64,000 nt of DNA from Prochlorococcus sp. AG-418-K17 (GTDB lineage Bacteria > Cyanobacteriota > Cyanobacteriia > PCC-6307 > Cyanobiaceae). Location of the stretch: NCBI GenBank assembly GCA_003214055.1, contig QCMD01000001.1, forward strand, positions 124,001 through 188,000, read 5' to 3'. The notes beneath the pieces were generated by a model. It did no database searches, was not told the DNA's origin, and saw nothing but the letters and a program-made list of their open reading frames with translations. The position numbers and the translations under genes were made by a program. Each line of letters starts with the position of its first letter. Within the stretch, counting starts at the first letter, position 1. Positions 40,146 to 52,364 of the stretch are shown here, piece after piece.

Positions 40146-40667
40146 GTGCCTAGTAACCAAAACAGAGACAATTTTATTGATAAGGCTTTTACAGTAATTG
40201 CCGAATCAATAGTCAAGATTATGCCAATTGCAGAGAAGGAAAAAAAAGCATACATTTATTATAGAGATGGTTTAGCTGCACAAAATAATGGCGATTATTC
40301 CGAGGCGCTAGAGTATTATCAAGAAAGTTTGAAGCTTGAAGAAAATAAGATTGATAGGGGAGAAACTCTCAAAAATATGGCAATTATTTACATGAGTAAT
40401 GGTGAAGAAGATCTCTCTATAGAAACTTACGAAAAAGCCTTAATAGAAAATCCCAAGCAACCATCATGTCTTAAAAATATTGGTCTTATATATGAAAAAA
40501 GGGGAAGATATGCTGAACAAGATGGTGATCTAGATCAAAGAGATATATGGTTTGACAAAGCTGCAGAAGTTTGGTCTAAAGCTGTGCGACTTTATCCGGG
40601 TGGTTATTTAGATATTGAAAATTGGCTTAAAACTTCTGGGAGAAGTTCAATAGATATGTATCTTTAA
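40146..40667 (+). CDS. ycf3: Photosystem I assembly protein Ycf3
   Basis: [50 protein letters not shown] TPRs. Confidence 0.93.
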   Translation: MPSNQNRDNFIDKAFTVIAESIVKIMPIAEKEKKAYIYYRDGLAAQNNGDYSEALEYYQESLKLEENKIDRGETLKNMAIIYMSNGEEDLSIETYEKALIENPKQPSCLKNIGLIYEKRGRYAEQDGDLDQRDIWFDKAAEVWSKAVRLYPGGYLDIENWLKTSGRSSIDMYL

Positions 40668-40674
40668 TTTTCTT

Positions 40675-42033
40675 TTATTGAATTAAAGCATAATCAACTG
40701 CTTCTTTAATATTTGAAATCTCTTTAATTTTTATAATATTTGCAAAATTGGTTTTTAAATTATCTTTTGTTTTCGGCACTAAAATATTTTTTATACCCAA
40801 CCTGACAGCTTCTTCTATTTTTGGTCTAAGGTTATTTATTTGTCTTAGTTGTCCGCTCAAGCCTAACTCTCCAATAAATGAACAATTTTCTAAAGGAGGA
40901 ATATTTTTAAAGCTGGACAAAATTGATATAGCTACTCCCAAGTCAGAGGAAGGATCATTTATTTCAAATCCTCCTCCTGTGGCTATATAGCAGTCATATT
41001 CTGACAATTTAATTCCTAAGTGTTTTTCAATTACTGCCAATATTTGATGGACTCTATTAATGCTTATCCCTGTAGTTGTTCTCCTTGGATTACTATAAAA
41101 AGTTTTATTTACTAATGCTTGAATATCTACTGCTAATGGTCTTGTCCCTTCGCTTGAGATTATTGTCGTAACGCCTGAAATATTTTCTTTGTTAGTAAAA
41201 ATTGAACTTGGGTTTTTGATTTCACTCAACCCCTTTTCTAACATTTCAAAGATGCCAATTTCAAAAGTAGATCCAAATCTATTTTTTGTACTTCTAAGTA
41301 ATCTGTAGGAGGATACTTTATCACCTTCAAAATTAATAACCACATCAACTAAATGTTCCAGAGTTTTGGGACCTGCTAGAGCTCCATCTTTAGTAACATG
41401 CCCTATTATCAAAAGTGAAATATTATTTTCTTTGGCAAAAGTCTGTAATTCAGCTGAACAAATTCTTACTTGAGAAACAGATCCTGGTGAACTTTCCATT
41501 TCTGCATTATGAATAGCTTGAATACTATCAATAATTGCGAAACTTGGATTTACGTTTTTTATCTCATCAAGAATAAAGGACAAGTTTGTTTCTGCATAAA
41601 TTTTTAAATAGTTGCAGTTTTGATTTAGTCTTTCCCATCTGATTTTTACTTGTTCTAGAGACTCTTCAGAAGTTATGTATAAAACTTTCTTTTTTAGCGA
41701 TATTTTCCCTGCGGCCTGGAGGATGATGGTACTTTTCCCAATACCTGGTTCGCCCCCAAGTAAAACAACTGAGCCAGGAACTATTCCACCTCCAAGTACC
41801 CTATCAAATTCTTGAAAGCCACTAGAAAATCTTGATATTTTTTCAGATGTAATTTCATCAAATAACTTTGCTTTTTTAGTTTGAGGTTTATTTTTTTTTG
41901 GTGTTTTAAATATTTGGGTTTTATTTTCCTCAACAATAGTATTCCACTCTTTGCAATTTAGACATCTCCCAAAATATTGAGATGTTTCAGATCCGCAGTT
42001 CTGACAAACAAAAGTAGAAAATTTATTTTTCAT
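40675..42033 (-). CDS. radA: DNA repair protein RadA
   Basis: CQNCGSETSQYFGRCLNC, GGEPGIGKSTIILQ, GHVTKDGALAGPKTLEHLVD. Confidence 0.94.
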   Translation of the reverse strand: MKNKFSTFVCQNCGSETSQYFGRCLNCKEWNTIVEENKTQIFKTPKKNKPQTKKAKLFDEITSEKISRFSSGFQEFDRVLGGGIVPGSVVLLGGEPGIGKSTIILQAAGKISLKKKVLYITSEESLEQVKIRWERLNQNCNYLKIYAETNLSFILDEIKNVNPSFAIIDSIQAIHNAEMESSPGSVSQVRICSAELQTFAKENNISLLIIGHVTKDGALAGPKTLEHLVDVVINFEGDKVSSYRLLRSTKNRFGSTFEIGIFEMLEKGLSEIKNPSSIFTNKENISGVTTIISSEGTRPLAVDIQALVNKTFYSNPRRTTTGISINRVHQILAVIEKHLGIKLSEYDCYIATGGGFEINDPSSDLGVAISILSSFKNIPPLENCSFIGELGLSGQLRQINNLRPKIEEAVRLGIKNILVPKTKDNLKTNFANIIKIKEISNIKEAVDYALIQ

Positions 42034-42139
42034 TAACTAATTGAGTCAATTAACGGAACGATATGTTTGGGATATTGCCCCTCTACAAGTTAGATTAGGT
42101 TAAGAATAAATTCTCTTACTGATTAGCTAATAGAAACAA

Positions 42140-42886
42140 ATGGCTGTATCTAGTCAAACTAAAGAAACAATCCTTGTTGCTGATGACGAGGCAAGCATTA
42201 GAAGAATTCTTGAAACCAGACTCTCTATGATTGGTTACAAAGTTGTAACTGCATCTGATGGTAAAGAGGCATTAAAGTTGTTTAAGGATTATGAACCCGA
42301 TTTAGTTGTACTTGACGTTATGATGCCTAAACTAGATGGGTATGGAGTCTGTCAAGAATTAAGAAAAGATTCTGATGTGCCAATTGTTATGTTAACTGCT
42401 TTAGGCGATGTTGCTGATAGGATAACTGGTTTAGAATTAGGCGCAGATGATTACGTTGTAAAACCTTTTAGCCCTAAAGAATTAGAAGCCAGAATTAGAT
42501 GTGTTTTAAGAAGAATAGATAAAGAACAACTTCCTGGTATGCCAAATTCAGGTTTAATTTTGGTTACTGATATAAAGATCGATACAAATCGAAGGCAAGT
42601 TTTCAAAAGTGATGAAAGAATTAGATTAACTGGGATGGAATTTAGTCTTTTGGAACTTTTGGTCAGTAGGTCAGGGGAGCCATTTAGTCGCGGAGAAATA
42701 TTAAAAGAGGTTTGGGGTTATACACCTGAAAGACATGTAGATACAAGAGTAGTTGATGTTCATATATCTAGATTAAGATCAAAGTTAGAAGCTGATCCAG
42801 CAAATCCTGAATTAATTCTTACGGCTAGGGGTACTGGATATCTATTTCAAAGAATTGTAGATATTTCTCCTTTTGATGGTAAATAA
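42140..42886 (+). CDS. rpaB: OmpR-family response regulator RpaB
   Basis: KETILVADDEASIRRILETRLSMIGY, DVMMPKLDGYGVCQELRKDSDVPIVMLTALGDVADRITGLELGADDYVVKPFSPKELEARIRCVLRR. Confidence 0.92.
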   Translation: MAVSSQTKETILVADDEASIRRILETRLSMIGYKVVTASDGKEALKLFKDYEPDLVVLDVMMPKLDGYGVCQELRKDSDVPIVMLTALGDVADRITGLELGADDYVVKPFSPKELEARIRCVLRRIDKEQLPGMPNSGLILVTDIKIDTNRRQVFKSDERIRLTGMEFSLLELLVSRSGEPFSRGEILKEVWGYTPERHVDTRVVDVHISRLRSKLEADPANPELILTARGTGYLFQRIVDISPFDGK

Positions 42887-44359
42887 ATGGGAAAAGATTC
42901 TTCTAATAGATTAAATAAGCCCAGAGCTATAAGGAGATTAGTGATTTGGTATAAAAGAAACGCCGCTGTGACTTCAATAGTTGATACAGCAGCAAATTCT
43001 GCAGTTACAGCAAGTAATGTCGCAGGAAATGTGGTTTCTGGAGCTGGTTCTGTTGTGAATACAGCAGGTAATGTTGCAAGTAATGTCGCAGGAAATGTGG
43101 TTTCTGGAGCTGGTTCTGTTGTGAATACAGCAGGTAATGTAGCAGGTAATGTCGCAGGAAACGTAGTTTCAAGCGCTGAATCTGTTGTAAATACTGCTAC
43201 CAGCGTAGTGACTAATGCTAGTTCATTAGCAAAAAACACTTTGCAACCATTAGTCTTCGATCCTTTAAAGAGATTACAAAGTAGCGACAATTCCTTAAAT
43301 AAGGAAGAGGACTCAAATCCTGAGAGAATTTGGATTGCTGTTGATGGTATGGGAGGAGATCATGCTCCCGCTCCAATTCTTCAAGGTTGCCTTGATGCAA
43401 TAATTAGATTTCCTATAAATATAAAGTTTGTTGGAAAAATTGAAATTGTCAAAAAAGAAGCAGAAAATCTTGGTTTAAAAGAAGTACTAGATCGAGAAAT
43501 TGATAACAAACGCTTTGAATTAATTGATAGTGGAGATCCAATAGGGATGAATGAAGAAGCTACTGCTGTTAGAAAAAGAAAAAATTCGAGTATAAATGTT
43601 GCTATGGACTTAGTAAAAAATAGACAAGCAAAAGCTGTATACTCTGCGGGAAACTCAGGCGCAATGATGGCTTCTGCTATTTTTAGAATTGGTAGACTAA
43701 AAGGAATTGAAAGGCCAGCTATAGGTGCATTATTTCCTACAAGAGATCAAACAAGGCCTGTATTAGTTTTAGATGTAGGAGCTAATACAGACTGCAAGCC
43801 ATCTTATCTGCATCAGTTTGCTCTACTTGGTAATATTTACGCAAAAGATGTCTTGCAAGTAGAAAAACCAAGAATTGGCCTCTTAAATATTGGAGAAGAA
43901 GAATGCAAAGGTAATGATTTATCGCTTAAAACATTTGAATTACTTTCTAATGAAAAAAGCTTTGACTTTGGAGGTAATTGTGAAGGTCGAGATGTATTGT
44001 CAGGTAGCTTTGATGTAGTCGTTTGTGATGGTTTTACCGGGAATATATTATTAAAATTTCTTGAGTCTGTAGGAGGCGTTTTATTAGATATCTTAAGATC
44101 TGAGCTTCCAAGAGGAAGGCGAGGAAAAGTTGGCTCAGCTTTTTTAAAAAGCAACTTATTAAGGATAAAGAAAAGGTTGGATCATGCCGAACATGGTGGT
44201 GCCTTATTACTTGGGGTAAACGGTATTTGCGTTATCGGCCATGGCAGCAGTAAGTCTTTATCGGTAGTGAGTGCTCTTCGATTGGCTCATTCTGCAGTCA
44301 ATCATAATGTTATGGAAAATTTAAATCAACTTCAAAAGCTTCAAGTTTTAAATTCCTAA
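42887..44359 (+). CDS. plsX: Phosphate acyltransferase PlsX with repetitive N-terminal extension
   Basis: IAVDGMGGDHAPAPILQGC, VYSAGNSGAMMA after about 140-residue extension. Confidence 0.93.
   Translation: MGKDSSNRLNKPRAIRRLVIWYKRNAAVTSIVDTAANSAVTASNVAGNVVSGAGSVVNTAGNVASNVAGNVVSGAGSVVNTAGNVAGNVAGNVVSSAESVVNTATSVVTNASSLAKNTLQPLVFDPLKRLQSSDNSLNKEEDSNPERIWIAVDGMGGDHAPAPILQGCLDAIIRFPINIKFVGKIEIVKKEAENLGLKEVLDREIDNKRFELIDSGDPIGMNEEATAVRKRKNSSINVAMDLVKNRQAKAVYSAGNSGAMMASAIFRIGRLKGIERPAIGALFPTRDQTRPVLVLDVGANTDCKPSYLHQFALLGNIYAKDVLQVEKPRIGLLNIGEEECKGNDLSLKTFELLSNEKSFDFGGNCEGRDVLSGSFDVVVCDGFTGNILLKFLESVGGVLLDILRSELPRGRRGKVGSAFLKSNLLRIKKRLDHAEHGGALLLGVNGICVIGHGSSKSLSVVSALRLAHSAVNHNVMENLNQLQKLQVLNS
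43010..43207 (+). repeat. Three tandem 66-bp (22-aa) repeats inside plsX
   Basis: Units at 43010, 43076, 43142; first two near-identical. Confidence 0.9.
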
Positions 44360-44411
44360 AACATATTGCGTCAAATTTATGTTTGACTTATATAAGTAAC
44401 TAAAAACTCTT

Positions 44412-45419
44412 TTGGAAGAAAAAAAGTTTAATCAGATTGGTGTCTCATTTAAAGGAAGTGGAAGTTATGTGCCTGATCAAATACTAACTAATCAAAAAAT
44501 CAGTCAAAAGGTAGATACGAGTGATGAATGGATAAAATCTAGAACTGGCATTTCTGAGAGAAGAATTTCTAGTTTAGGAGATAATGTTACTGAGATGGGT
44601 TATAAGGCTGCGTTAAATGCGATTGAAAAGGCTAATTGGGATGTTAAGTCGATTGATTTGATCGTTTTAGCTACTTCTACCCCACATGATTTATTCGGTT
44701 CGGCACCCTCTATTCAAGCTAAATTGGGTGCCTCTAATGCTGTAGCTTTCGATTTGACTGCAGCATGTAGTGGTTTTTTATTCGCATTAATAACAGCCTC
44801 GCAATTTTTAAAAGGTGGAGGTTTTAAAAGGGCTATAGTTATAGGAGCAGATCAATTATCAAGCTATGTTGATTGGAATGATAGAAGAAGTTGTATTCTT
44901 TTTGGAGATGGTGCAGGCGCTTTGGCAATTGAAGCAACAAATGAAATTGATAATTTTATAGGTTTTGATATCAGAACTGACGGGGAAAGGGGTTCTTTTC
45001 TTAATCTTCCATCAAAAAATGCTATAAATTCAATAACTAATAACATTGATTTTTTGAGCGGAGGTTTTGCTCCAATTCAGATGAATGGGCAGGAAGTTTA
45101 TAAATTTGCAGTTAGAGAAGTTCCAATAATTATTGAAAAGTTGTTTAAAAAAACGGATTATAGTTCTGATAAAGTTGATTGGCTTGTATTGCATCAAGCG
45201 AATCAAAGAATATTGGATTCTGTGGGAGATAGGTTAAAAATTCCTAGAGAAAAAATTTTAAGTAATTTAGAAAAATATGGTAATACTTCAGCAGCAACAA
45301 TTCCGCTAGTTATGGATGAGGCTATTAGAAATAATAGAATTAAACAAAATGATATTATTGCCACAAGTGGTTTTGGTGCTGGATTAAGTTGGGGTGCAGC
45401 CCTCATTAAATGGGGTTAA
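44412..45419 (+). CDS. fabH: 3-oxoacyl-ACP synthase III
   Basis: GSYVPDQILTN, WIKSRTGISERR, AACSGFLFAL, HQANQRILD. Confidence 0.94.
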   Translation: MEEKKFNQIGVSFKGSGSYVPDQILTNQKISQKVDTSDEWIKSRTGISERRISSLGDNVTEMGYKAALNAIEKANWDVKSIDLIVLATSTPHDLFGSAPSIQAKLGASNAVAFDLTAACSGFLFALITASQFLKGGGFKRAIVIGADQLSSYVDWNDRRSCILFGDGAGALAIEATNEIDNFIGFDIRTDGERGSFLNLPSKNAINSITNNIDFLSGGFAPIQMNGQEVYKFAVREVPIIIEKLFKKTDYSSDKVDWLVLHQANQRILDSVGDRLKIPREKILSNLEKYGNTSAATIPLVMDEAIRNNRIKQNDIIATSGFGAGLSWGAALIKWG

Positions 45420-45437
45420 AAACAAAATAGGTAAATT

Positions 45438-46334
45438 ATGAAAGTTGCATGGGTATTCCCTGGACAGGGTTCACAAAAAATTGGAATGGCAAAACAAATT
45501 GAGAATTTGCCGAATACAAAGGAGAGGTTTACTTATGCTTCTGAGATTTTTGAACGAAATTTATTTGAAATTTGTGAGTTAAATGCCGAACTTACAAATC
45601 CACTTAGCGATTTGAATAATACAAGTAATACACAAATTTGTCTTTTTTTAGTTGAGTCAATTTTATTAGATGCACTAAAGGAAAATAATTTTAAACCAAA
45701 TTATGTTGCTGGTCATAGTCTAGGAGAAATCACTGCACTATATTGTGCGGATGTTTTTTCATTCAAAGATTGTGTATCACTAATAAAAAAAAGATCTCAA
45801 TTAATGGTTAATGCTGGCAAAGGATCTATGGCAGCAGTAATTGGTTTTGATAGAAATCAACTTGATTTATTAGTACAAAAAATTGATGATGTTGTAATTG
45901 CTAATGATAATAGCTCTTCCCAAGTTGTCTTATCAGGATCTAATGAAGCATTAGAAAATTTATCGAGAGAAATTTCTTGCAAAAGATTCCTGAAGTTAAA
46001 TGTTTCAGGTGCATTTCATTCGCCATTTATGAATGAAGCTTCCGCAAAATTTTCTGATTATTTAAAAAATATTAAATTTAAAAATCCTTCTTTTCCAGTC
46101 ATTAGTAATTATGAACCTTCATTTTGTAGTGATCCGAATGAGCTTAAAATTAGATTAGAAAAGCAAATGTGTAACGGAGTGAGGTGGAGAGAAACTATGG
46201 ATTTAATGTCAAAAGATAGTGATCTTCATATTGTTGAAATTGGCCCTTCAAATGTACTGAGCGGTTTAGGAAAAAGACATCTCAAGGACGTAAAAATTTC
46301 TCAAGTTTCATCTTCAGATCAAGTATCTTATTAA
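45438..46334 (+). CDS. fabD: Malonyl-CoA-ACP transacylase
   Basis: WVFPGQGSQKIGM, AGHSLGEITAL, GAFHSPFM. Confidence 0.94.
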   Translation: MKVAWVFPGQGSQKIGMAKQIENLPNTKERFTYASEIFERNLFEICELNAELTNPLSDLNNTSNTQICLFLVESILLDALKENNFKPNYVAGHSLGEITALYCADVFSFKDCVSLIKKRSQLMVNAGKGSMAAVIGFDRNQLDLLVQKIDDVVIANDNSSSQVVLSGSNEALENLSREISCKRFLKLNVSGAFHSPFMNEASAKFSDYLKNIKFKNPSFPVISNYEPSFCSDPNELKIRLEKQMCNGVRWRETMDLMSKDSDLHIVEIGPSNVLSGLGKRHLKDVKISQVSSSDQVSY

Positions 46335-46339
46335 TTATC

Positions 46340-46960
46340 ATGAAACATCATATTGTTCAAAAAATAATTTATCAATTAGTTAGCAAACTTTTTGTATTCC
46401 CTATTTATAAATTTGTATTTAAAGGTCATTTAATTGGTAGAGAGAATATCCCGCAAAAAGATTCTTTTATAATGGTTTCTAATCATGGCTCTTTACTTGA
46501 TCCTCCCTTTTTAGGACATGCCTTGGGACGAAATATATCTTTTATGGCTAAAGCAGAGCTTTTTAAAATACCTTTGCTCGGTTTTGTTATCAAGGCTTGC
46601 GGAGCGTATCCTGTAAAAAGGGGTATAGCTGATAAAAATACCATTAAAACAGCCTGTAAAAAACTATCAAATGATAATTCTATTGGAATTTTTATTGATG
46701 GTACTCGTCAAAAAAATGGGCGAGTTAATAAGCCAAAACAAGGAGCTGCATTATTAGCCTTTAAAAATCAAAAAAAATTATTGCCTGTTGCAATAGTTAA
46801 TTCACATAGACTAATAAGATTTAAATTCTTTTTCCCTTTCTTTTCAAAAATAATTATTAAAGTAGGAAAACCTGTTCAACCTCCTAAAACCTCATCAAGG
46901 GATGATCTACGTTTCGTAACCAAAAACCTTCAAGATAATATTAATAATTTAATTGGATAA
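46340..46960 (+). CDS. 1-acyl-sn-glycerol-3-phosphate acyltransferase
   Basis: VSNHGSLLDPPFLG, FIDGTRQKNG. Confidence 0.9.
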   Translation: MKHHIVQKIIYQLVSKLFVFPIYKFVFKGHLIGRENIPQKDSFIMVSNHGSLLDPPFLGHALGRNISFMAKAELFKIPLLGFVIKACGAYPVKRGIADKNTIKTACKKLSNDNSIGIFIDGTRQKNGRVNKPKQGAALLAFKNQKKLLPVAIVNSHRLIRFKFFFPFFSKIIIKVGKPVQPPKTSSRDDLRFVTKNLQDNINNLIG

Positions 46961-46964
46961 ATAC

Positions 46965-47618
46965 TTAATTAATTGGAGAAATAGGGTAAAGTGGTAAAAC
47001 TTTTTGCCAGGAATTTGCACTCGTATTTAAAAAATTTGTATTTGATAAATCTAATAGTTCTGTTAAATCTTCTTTATCCTTGTAATTAGCCTCAAAAAAA
47101 AGATCTTTTGATTCGAATTCTTTCAAAACTTTTGGTAAAACTGTCTCTCGTATAACTAAATCCGAATTTCTTTCTTCTTTATGGCAAATTTCATATTTGC
47201 CTGCAATAAAGCCATTTCGTTTTAATTTTTTGTAAATCCAGAATGATTGTTGGTCTGTATAAATATTATTTTTTGATGCAATTCTTTTTGCCATTATTTC
47301 AAATGAACTAAAACCTTCTAGAGGACAATTTATTTGCTGTGAGATAGTTCTCGCTAAAACTACAATAAGCCTTGAGGCATTGAAATTACCTGGCCCTATG
47401 CTGACTGATATCTTATTTATTTTTTGTAAATTTTCTTCTGAAATAAATTTGTGAAAGTCGGTTATCAAGTTGTTACATAAATCATTATCAAGTTTCTTAA
47501 TAAATAATTTATCAGATCCAAAATCATTGTTATTTCTGTATCCAAAACCAAAAGAATTATCTGTACTAAATATGGCTAATGTAGGGTAGCTTAGTTTTTG
47601 TTGAAGATTTTGGGTCAT
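46965..47618 (-). CDS. TsaB-like tRNA threonylcarbamoyladenosine component
   Basis: ISVSIGPGNFNASRLIVVLARTISQQINCPLEGFSSF. Confidence 0.8.
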   Translation of the reverse strand: MTQNLQQKLSYPTLAIFSTDNSFGFGYRNNNDFGSDKLFIKKLDNDLCNNLITDFHKFISEENLQKINKISVSIGPGNFNASRLIVVLARTISQQINCPLEGFSSFEIMAKRIASKNNIYTDQQSFWIYKKLKRNGFIAGKYEICHKEERNSDLVIRETVLPKVLKEFESKDLFFEANYKDKEDLTELLDLSNTNFLNTSANSWQKVLPLYPISPIN

Positions 47619-47627
47619 ATATTACCT

Positions 47628-47879
47628 TTACACAGGCAATTCCATACCTGGATTACATTTAGACCATTTACCAAATTCTTCGGCAAAACTTTCGCAAGAT
47701 TGAACATCCCAATCAGTTTTGTAATCACCATTCATATCTTTAACTATATTGACATGAATGAATGGTTTATTTGCTTTAAAATCAGGTACATCACAAATAT
47801 TATCAACACCATGATTATTCTCAACATCATGATATGTGATACATCTATCAACCCATTTACAGTTGATGCAAATGCACAT
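47628..47879 (-). CDS. Ycf34 family protein
   Basis: MCICINCKWVDRCITYHDVENNH. Confidence 0.85.
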   Translation of the reverse strand: MCICINCKWVDRCITYHDVENNHGVDNICDVPDFKANKPFIHVNIVKDMNGDYKTDWDVQSCESFAEEFGKWSKCNPGMELPV

Positions 47880-47893
47880 AATTAAAAAATAAA

Positions 47894-49111
47894 ATGAAAA
47901 ATAACATTCTCACTGATCATACACTAATAATTAATGAATTAGAAAAAAGAATAAAATTTCATAATTGGAATTATATCTTACCTTTTTTACCTAAAGGATC
48001 ATATTTAGTTGGTGGTTATATAAGAGACACTATTTTGGGAAGAGTGAATCAAGAGGTAGATGTTGATATTGTGGTGCCTTTTAATGCAGTTGAAATTGGG
48101 AAAAAGATTTCAGATAATATTGAATCAAAATTTATAATCTTAGATCAAAAAAGAGGAGTAGTTAGAATTATTCTTAATCATATTTCTATTGATATTGCTA
48201 ATCAGGTTTCATCAACAATTGAAGGGGATTTGAGAACTAGGGATTTTTCGATTAATTCTATTGCTTTTTTATTTGATAAGAACAATTTGTTCGATCCATT
48301 CAATGGCCTTAAAGATTTAGAATTTTCATTAATTAGAACGAATTCAGAAATAAATTTACTTAATGATCCATTACGAATATTGAGATGTTTTCGATTTGTT
48401 TCAGAATTGAATTTTAAAATTGATCCAAAGTTAATTACTTTTATAAAAAAAAATAAAGGGAAATTATATCTTGTTGCTAAAGAGAGGATTAATTATGAAA
48501 TACATAAAATAGTAAATGGGTCAAATGCTCTTGCTGCGGTGGTGTTGATAAAAAAAATTAACATATTTGGTTCTGATCATTTATATGAAGATTCTTTTTT
48601 TTTGGATTTAAAGAAAATTACATATACAGAACTTAATCAGGAAGAAAAAGAGAAATTTTTACCATTATTTTTTGTGGCCCAAATTTTTGATGCTGTATCT
48701 CTAGAGAAATTTAAATTTAGTAAATCTGAAATTGCAAAAACTAAGTTATTGCGAAAATGGCACTTTTATTTGAAGGACAAAAATATCGCTCAGTTAAATG
48801 AATTAGATAGATTTACATTACATCAAGAATTAGAGATGTTTCTTCCATCTTTTATTTTTTATTTACCTCAAAAACATCGTTTAGATTGGCTTAATAGATG
48901 GCGTGATAAGGATGATAAATTATTTCATCCCTCAAATTTACTAAATGGGGATGTAATCAAAAAAAAATTCGAAATAGAGGATGGGCCTATCTTGGGAGAG
49001 CTTTTAAAGTATCTTTCAAAGGAGCTTGCATATAAAAGATTAAATAATTTTGATGAAGCTATTTATAAAGCAAAGCAATGGATTGAACAAAATGCGCCAA
49101 AATGTGATTAA
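47894..49111 (+). CDS. tRNA nucleotidyltransferase / poly(A) polymerase family
   Basis: YLVGGYIRDTILGR, DVDIVVPF, RDFSINSIAF, DPLRILRCFRF. Confidence 0.9.
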   Translation: MKNNILTDHTLIINELEKRIKFHNWNYILPFLPKGSYLVGGYIRDTILGRVNQEVDVDIVVPFNAVEIGKKISDNIESKFIILDQKRGVVRIILNHISIDIANQVSSTIEGDLRTRDFSINSIAFLFDKNNLFDPFNGLKDLEFSLIRTNSEINLLNDPLRILRCFRFVSELNFKIDPKLITFIKKNKGKLYLVAKERINYEIHKIVNGSNALAAVVLIKKINIFGSDHLYEDSFFLDLKKITYTELNQEEKEKFLPLFFVAQIFDAVSLEKFKFSKSEIAKTKLLRKWHFYLKDKNIAQLNELDRFTLHQELEMFLPSFIFYLPQKHRLDWLNRWRDKDDKLFHPSNLLNGDVIKKKFEIEDGPILGELLKYLSKELAYKRLNNFDEAIYKAKQWIEQNAPKCD

Positions 49112-49169
49112 ATACACATAGCTTAGTTTTGTTTAGAAGTTCAGACTTCAAAATCATCTTTAAAAATTT

Positions 49170-49586
49170 ATGAGTATTCGCATTTACATTGGCAATTTAC
49201 CACAAGGATTTAATCCAAAAGAATTTGATAGTATCTTAAAGTCAGTTTCTGATTCCATAAGATTTAAAGCAGTTTTAGATAAAGATACTAAAGAGTGTAG
49301 GGGATTTGGTTTCGCAACTACTAATAATGAGGAGAATGCTTGTTTAGTAATTGAAAAGTTAAATGGTTTTGAATTTAATGGTTCTAAATTAAGAGTAGAG
49401 CTTTCCGAAAAAAAAGATTCTTCTTCTAAAAGAAACGGTTCTAATTTAAATAAAAATAAGAAAAGAAAAGATTTTAAAAAAATTGTTCATAGTGATGCCC
49501 CTAATTTAGAGGCTCCCGATCCAAGATGGGCAGGAGAACTATCTAAGTTGAAAGATTTGTTAGCTAATCAGAAAACTCCGGCGTAA
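49170..49586 (+). CDS. RRM-type RNA-binding protein
   Basis: RIYIGNLPQGF and CRGFGFATT RNP motifs. Confidence 0.9.
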   Translation: MSIRIYIGNLPQGFNPKEFDSILKSVSDSIRFKAVLDKDTKECRGFGFATTNNEENACLVIEKLNGFEFNGSKLRVELSEKKDSSSKRNGSNLNKNKKRKDFKKIVHSDAPNLEAPDPRWAGELSKLKDLLANQKTPA

Positions 49587-49589
49587 TTT

Positions 49590-50498
49590 TTACTTAATTC
49601 TTGAAATCAAAAAAGAAATTGGTATTTCTAATGCTTTAACTGATTTTCTCACGAAAGCCCTATTGTTAAAAACATCGTAGTCTAATCTTTCAATAGAATC
49701 TAATATACCTCTATAAAGCCTTAATGATGTCCATACTGGCCATCTTGCATCCGCAGATAACCATTTAATTCCATCCTCCGATTTTTGGAACCAATCTCTT
49801 GCTCTGGTAAGTTGAAAATCCATAAGCTTTCTCCATTGGTTATTTATTTTTCCATTTAAAAGTTCATGTTCAGAATAATTAAATTTTTCAATATCATCTT
49901 GAGGTAAATAAATCCTTCCTCTTTGTCTATCTTCTCCTACGTCTCTCAATATATTTGTTAATTGATTCGCTATACCCAAGGCTATAGCCGCTTCTGATGG
50001 GTCAGGTTTGTTGCTCCAGGGTGCTGATGTATATGCACTGTCAATACCCATAACATTTTGAGTCATTAATCCTACAGTCCCAGCTACTCGGTAGCAGTAA
50101 AGTTTTAATTCTGAGAAATTTTTATATCTAAATTTATTTAGGTCCATTCTTTGACCTTCTATCATATCTAAATAAGGATCAATACTTTGTGGAAATTTTT
50201 CTAGGGTATTATGTAGAACAGCATCTAAATCTGATTTAATATTGCCTTTAAATATATTTTTAGTGTTTTCTTCCCATTCATTCAAATTATCTGAAAGCTC
50301 TTCTTTTGATTTAGTAGAGGCCTCTATACTATCCATAATTTCATCGGTTCTTCTACACCATACATAGATAGCCCAAATTGCTTTTCTTTTTTCAAGGGGC
50401 AAAAGGAGAGTACCTAAGTAAAAGGTTTTTGCCCATTTTTGAGTTTCCACTCGGCAAACTTCATATGCTTTTTCTAGGTGAGAAAATGAATTATCCAA
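49590..50498 (-). CDS. crtB: Phytoene synthase
   Basis: YVWCRRTDEIMD, ANQLTNILRDVGEDRQRGRIYLPQDD. Confidence 0.93.
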   Translation of the reverse strand: MDNSFSHLEKAYEVCRVETQKWAKTFYLGTLLLPLEKRKAIWAIYVWCRRTDEIMDSIEASTKSKEELSDNLNEWEENTKNIFKGNIKSDLDAVLHNTLEKFPQSIDPYLDMIEGQRMDLNKFRYKNFSELKLYCYRVAGTVGLMTQNVMGIDSAYTSAPWSNKPDPSEAAIALGIANQLTNILRDVGEDRQRGRIYLPQDDIEKFNYSEHELLNGKINNQWRKLMDFQLTRARDWFQKSEDGIKWLSADARWPVWTSLRLYRGILDSIERLDYDVFNNRAFVRKSVKALEIPISFLISRIK

Positions 50499-50529
50499 AA
50501 AGTTATTTATCTAAAGTTTGAAGTGGTTT

Positions 50530-51969
<1,440 letters not shown>

Positions 51970-51998
51970 CTAAAGTTAGAACATTATAATTTTTTTCG

Positions 51999-52364
51999 TT
52001 GATTATTTTTAGAATTATGGAAAAAATGCTTTTAAAATCTACTACCAGACATGTCAGAATATTTACAGCTGAGGTGGTTGATAATGATTTAAAGTTTCAT
52101 CCAAACAAATTAACCCTTGATTTGGATCCTGACAATGAATTTATTTGGAATGATGAATCTATCATGAAAATAAAACAAAAGTTTAATCAGCTTGTAAATG
52201 AGAGAGAAGGAAAACCTTTAGATGATTACGAACTCCGCAAAATTGGCTCAGAAATTGAGTTTTTGATTAAATTTTTACTTCAAAATGGCCAACTAAGTTA
52301 CAATCCAGATTGTAGAGTTATGAATTATTCAATGGGTCTGCCAAAGACTAATAAAGAACTGTGA
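51999..52364 (+). CDS. ndhM: NAD(P)H-quinone oxidoreductase subunit M (start probably 52017)
   Basis: [16 protein letters not shown]...[15 protein letters not shown]. Confidence 0.9.
   Translation: MIIFRIMEKMLLKSTTRHVRIFTAEVVDNDLKFHPNKLTLDLDPDNEFIWNDESIMKIKQKFNQLVNEREGKPLDDYELRKIGSEIEFLIKFLLQNGQLSYNPDCRVMNYSMGLPKTNKEL

Noticed and set aside
42847-43290. 147-aa minus ORF with repetitive TTFPATLPAVFTTEPAPE
   Set aside because: Antisense shadow of the plsX 66-bp repeats; repeats arise from the sense coding strand
47598-47885. 95-aa + ORF opposite Ycf34
   Set aside because: Antisense to a recognisable conserved family (Ycf34)
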